Shown piece after piece: positions 5,865 to 6,702 of a DNA stretch of 6,702 bases. This stretch comes from Candidatus Sabulitectum sp. (GTDB taxonomy: Bacteria; Fermentibacterota; Fermentibacteria; Fermentibacterales; Fermentibacteraceae), in contig JAGLDB010000102.1 in assembly GCA_023145935.1 (NCBI GenBank), forward strand, positions 1 to 6,702. The letters are read 5' to 3'. The position numbers and the translations under genes were made by a program. How positions within the stretch are numbered: position 1 is the stretch's first letter; each line of letters starts with the position of its first letter. A model generated the notes under the pieces. It searched no databases and was not told the origin of the DNA. It saw nothing but the letters and a program-made list of their open reading frames with translations.

Positions 5865-5884
5865 GTTGTGAATGCTTATAAGAA

Positions 5885-6541
5885 TTACTTTTCCAGAGGT
5901 TTGTGACAGAACCACCAGTCGTAGCATTCGTATTCCTCAGAGCGCTTCTTTGCGTCTTCCTCATTGGTTGCCGGGGGAACAATGATCCTGTCACCTATGA
6001 GTTCATTGTTGGGCCACCCTGCAGCAACAGCACCCTGCTTATCTGAAATCTGCAGTGCTTTGACCGCACGAACAACTTCGTCCATGTTCCTACCGACTTC
6101 CTGAGGGTAGTACATGATCAATCGGACTTTGCTCTCGGGATCAACGATAAAAACAGCACGGACAGTGTTGGTGCCCTTGCCCGGATGCAGCATACCGAGC
6201 TTCATGGCTACTGCGTCATTGGCTGCAACAATTGGAAACTTGATCTCCACATCAAGCTCTGCCTTGATCCACTGCACCCACTTGATGTGAGAGAATACCT
6301 GATCGATTGACATTCCGATAAGCTTGCAGCCCAGTTTCTCAAATTCATCAAATCGTTTTTGAAATGCAACAAACTCGGTTGTACAAACAGGGGTAAAATC
6401 CGCAGGATGACTGAACAGCACAAACCATTCCCCTTTCAGATCTCCTGGAATATCCATCGGCCCATGAGTCGTCTGAACTTTCAGTTCCGGGAACTTGTCT
6501 CCCAGCAAAGGCATATTAATTTTTTCCTGTTCCATCTCCAT
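5885..6541 (-). CDS. Peroxiredoxin, Prx6 / archaeal thioredoxin-peroxidase type
   Basis: A 218-residue cytosolic peroxidase that reduces H2O2 and organic peroxides through a cysteine sulfenic acid. The active site [11 protein letters not shown] gives peroxidatic Cys53 with Pro46 and Thr50; Arg128 (TVRAVF) is the catalytic arginine. The long C-terminal arm with [16 protein letters not shown] and [13 protein letters not shown] is typical of Prx6-subfamily enzymes. Cys206 and Cys212 match the C-terminal pair (Cys207, Cys213) of the Aeropyrum pernix enzyme, which supports a disulfide-forming two-Cys cycle rather than the strict one-Cys type. Length is normal for the family. The start is ambiguous: ATG 6541 has GAGG only 4 nt upstream, ATG 6535 has it at 10 nt, and many relatives begin near residue 10 ([11 protein letters not shown]). 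It is a single gene with its own promoter candidate. Its electron donor is not visible here. Confidence 0.95.
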   Translation of the reverse strand: MEMEQEKINMPLLGDKFPELKVQTTHGPMDIPGDLKGEWFVLFSHPADFTPVCTTEFVAFQKRFDEFEKLGCKLIGMSIDQVFSHIKWVQWIKAELDVEIKFPIVAANDAVAMKLGMLHPGKGTNTVRAVFIVDPESKVRLIMYYPQEVGRNMDEVVRAVKALQISDKQGAVAAGWPNNELIGDRIIVPPATNEEDAKKRSEEYECYDWWFCHKPLEK

Positions 6542-6596
6542 ACATCCTCTCTTTTACTGATCGTTAAAATGCCTGCAAAACACATCATTCACAACA

Positions 6597-6610
6597 GGGA
6601 ATAAAATCCC
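6597..6610. repeat. Short dyad GGGA-N6-TCCC upstream of the peroxiredoxin
   Basis: The arms GGGA and TCCC are separated by ATAAAA and lie about 10 nt downstream of the candidate -10 on the minus strand. This is a position where a repressor could act. It does not match a PerR or Fur box that I know, and the arms are only 4 bp. Confidence 0.2.
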
Positions 6611-6619
6611 ACACACAAA

Positions 6620-6648
6620 AGAATGCTTGCTTAATGTAGAGATGTCAA
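6620..6648 (-). promoter_or_regulatory. Candidate promoter of the peroxiredoxin gene
   Basis: A perfect -35 TTGACA (6643-6648, minus strand) with a 17-nt spacer and CATTCT (6620-6625) as a weak -10. This leaves a leader of about 70 nt. The -10 resembles CATTGT at the 2821-2849 candidate, so a slightly unusual -10 preference is possible. Confidence 0.4.
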
Positions 6649-6702
6649 CTGAAGAAAAATCAAGCCCGGCAAAACCTGTCTGTAAGCATAGTCACTCTCG
6701 CT
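6649..6702. other. Window end, nothing recognised
   Basis: No gene, repeat or signal could be supported in these last 54 bases on either strand. Confidence 0.4.

Larger units (their letters stand above)
5690..5871 (+). other. Doubtful short ORF pair (6 and 54 codons) with a good ribosome site
   Basis: AGGAG (about 5678-5682) precedes ATG 5690, which encodes MVFKPI and stops at a TGA overlapping ATG 5707. From 5707 a 54-residue frame (MNNGVDQWNTELTAK...) runs to TGA 5869-5871 and ends in WAPLLLL. The coupled layout is gene-like, but the frame runs through the hairpins thought to end the convergent peroxiredoxin gene, has no recognisable domain and lacks a clear promoter. It may be chance. Confidence 0.2.
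5545..5884. other. Convergent intergenic region, mostly without clear genes
   Basis: It lies between the lipoprotein terminator and the 3' end of the oppositely oriented peroxiredoxin. The first half is AT-rich (AATAATAGCAATAAATAATG) with no recognised signal. The second half contains a doubtful short ORF and two structured elements, listed separately. No tRNA or known RNA family was recognised. Confidence 0.5.

Noticed and set aside
1..6702. CRISPR arrays, insertion sequences, tRNA genes or phage genes
   Set aside because: No regularly spaced repeats, transposase motifs, tRNA-like folds or phage proteins were seen on either strand.

Overview
The window looks like a moderately AT-rich bacterial genome. 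The coding regions carry Shine-Dalgarno motifs. A lipoprotein with Gly at +2 after the lipobox Cys suggests a two-membrane (Gram-negative type) cell. A six-bladed beta-propeller lipoprotein, an archaeal-type peroxiredoxin and a DtxR-family feo regulator would fit an anaerobic or microaerophilic bacterium of an FCB-like or candidate phylum. That placement is a hunch; no marker gene is present to prove it.

Layout. Positions 1-2756 (minus strand) hold a ferrous-iron uptake operon in the order DtxR-family regulator, feoA, feoB. The regulator and feoA overlap by 14 nt, and feoA and feoB are 2 nt apart. feoB runs off the left edge, with 676 codons in view. A promoter and a candidate operator lie at about 2777-2805, back to back with a plus-strand promoter candidate for a small predicted secreted protein (2881-3216). 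Positions 3217-3436 hold no convincing gene. Positions 3448-3822 encode an unrecognised protein with a CxC...CxxC pattern that looks like a zinc ribbon. Positions 3882-4319 appear to be a broken or vestigial coding stretch, in the same frame as the next gene and interrupted by one TAG. Positions 4320-5477 encode a lipoprotein beta-propeller, followed by a clear intrinsic terminator at 5513-5544. Positions 5545-5884 are mostly intergenic, with a doubtful 54-codon ORF and structured repeats. Positions 5885-6541 (minus strand) encode a Prx6/archaeal-type peroxiredoxin with its own promoter candidate. Positions 6649-6702 hold nothing I recognise.

How the genes work together. The regulator probably senses Fe(II) or Mn(II) and controls FeoA/FeoB, which import Fe2+ across the inner membrane. 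The peroxiredoxin removes peroxides, which become dangerous when Fe2+ is abundant, but it has its own promoter candidate and no visible shared operator. The middle block (2881-4319) is the least explained part.

The most interesting point is the regulator/feoA junction. A run of seven A lies exactly in the overlap, and loss of one A (or a +1 shift) would fuse the regulator to FeoA. That would recreate the winged-helix plus dimerisation plus SH3/FeoA-like layout of full-length DtxR proteins.
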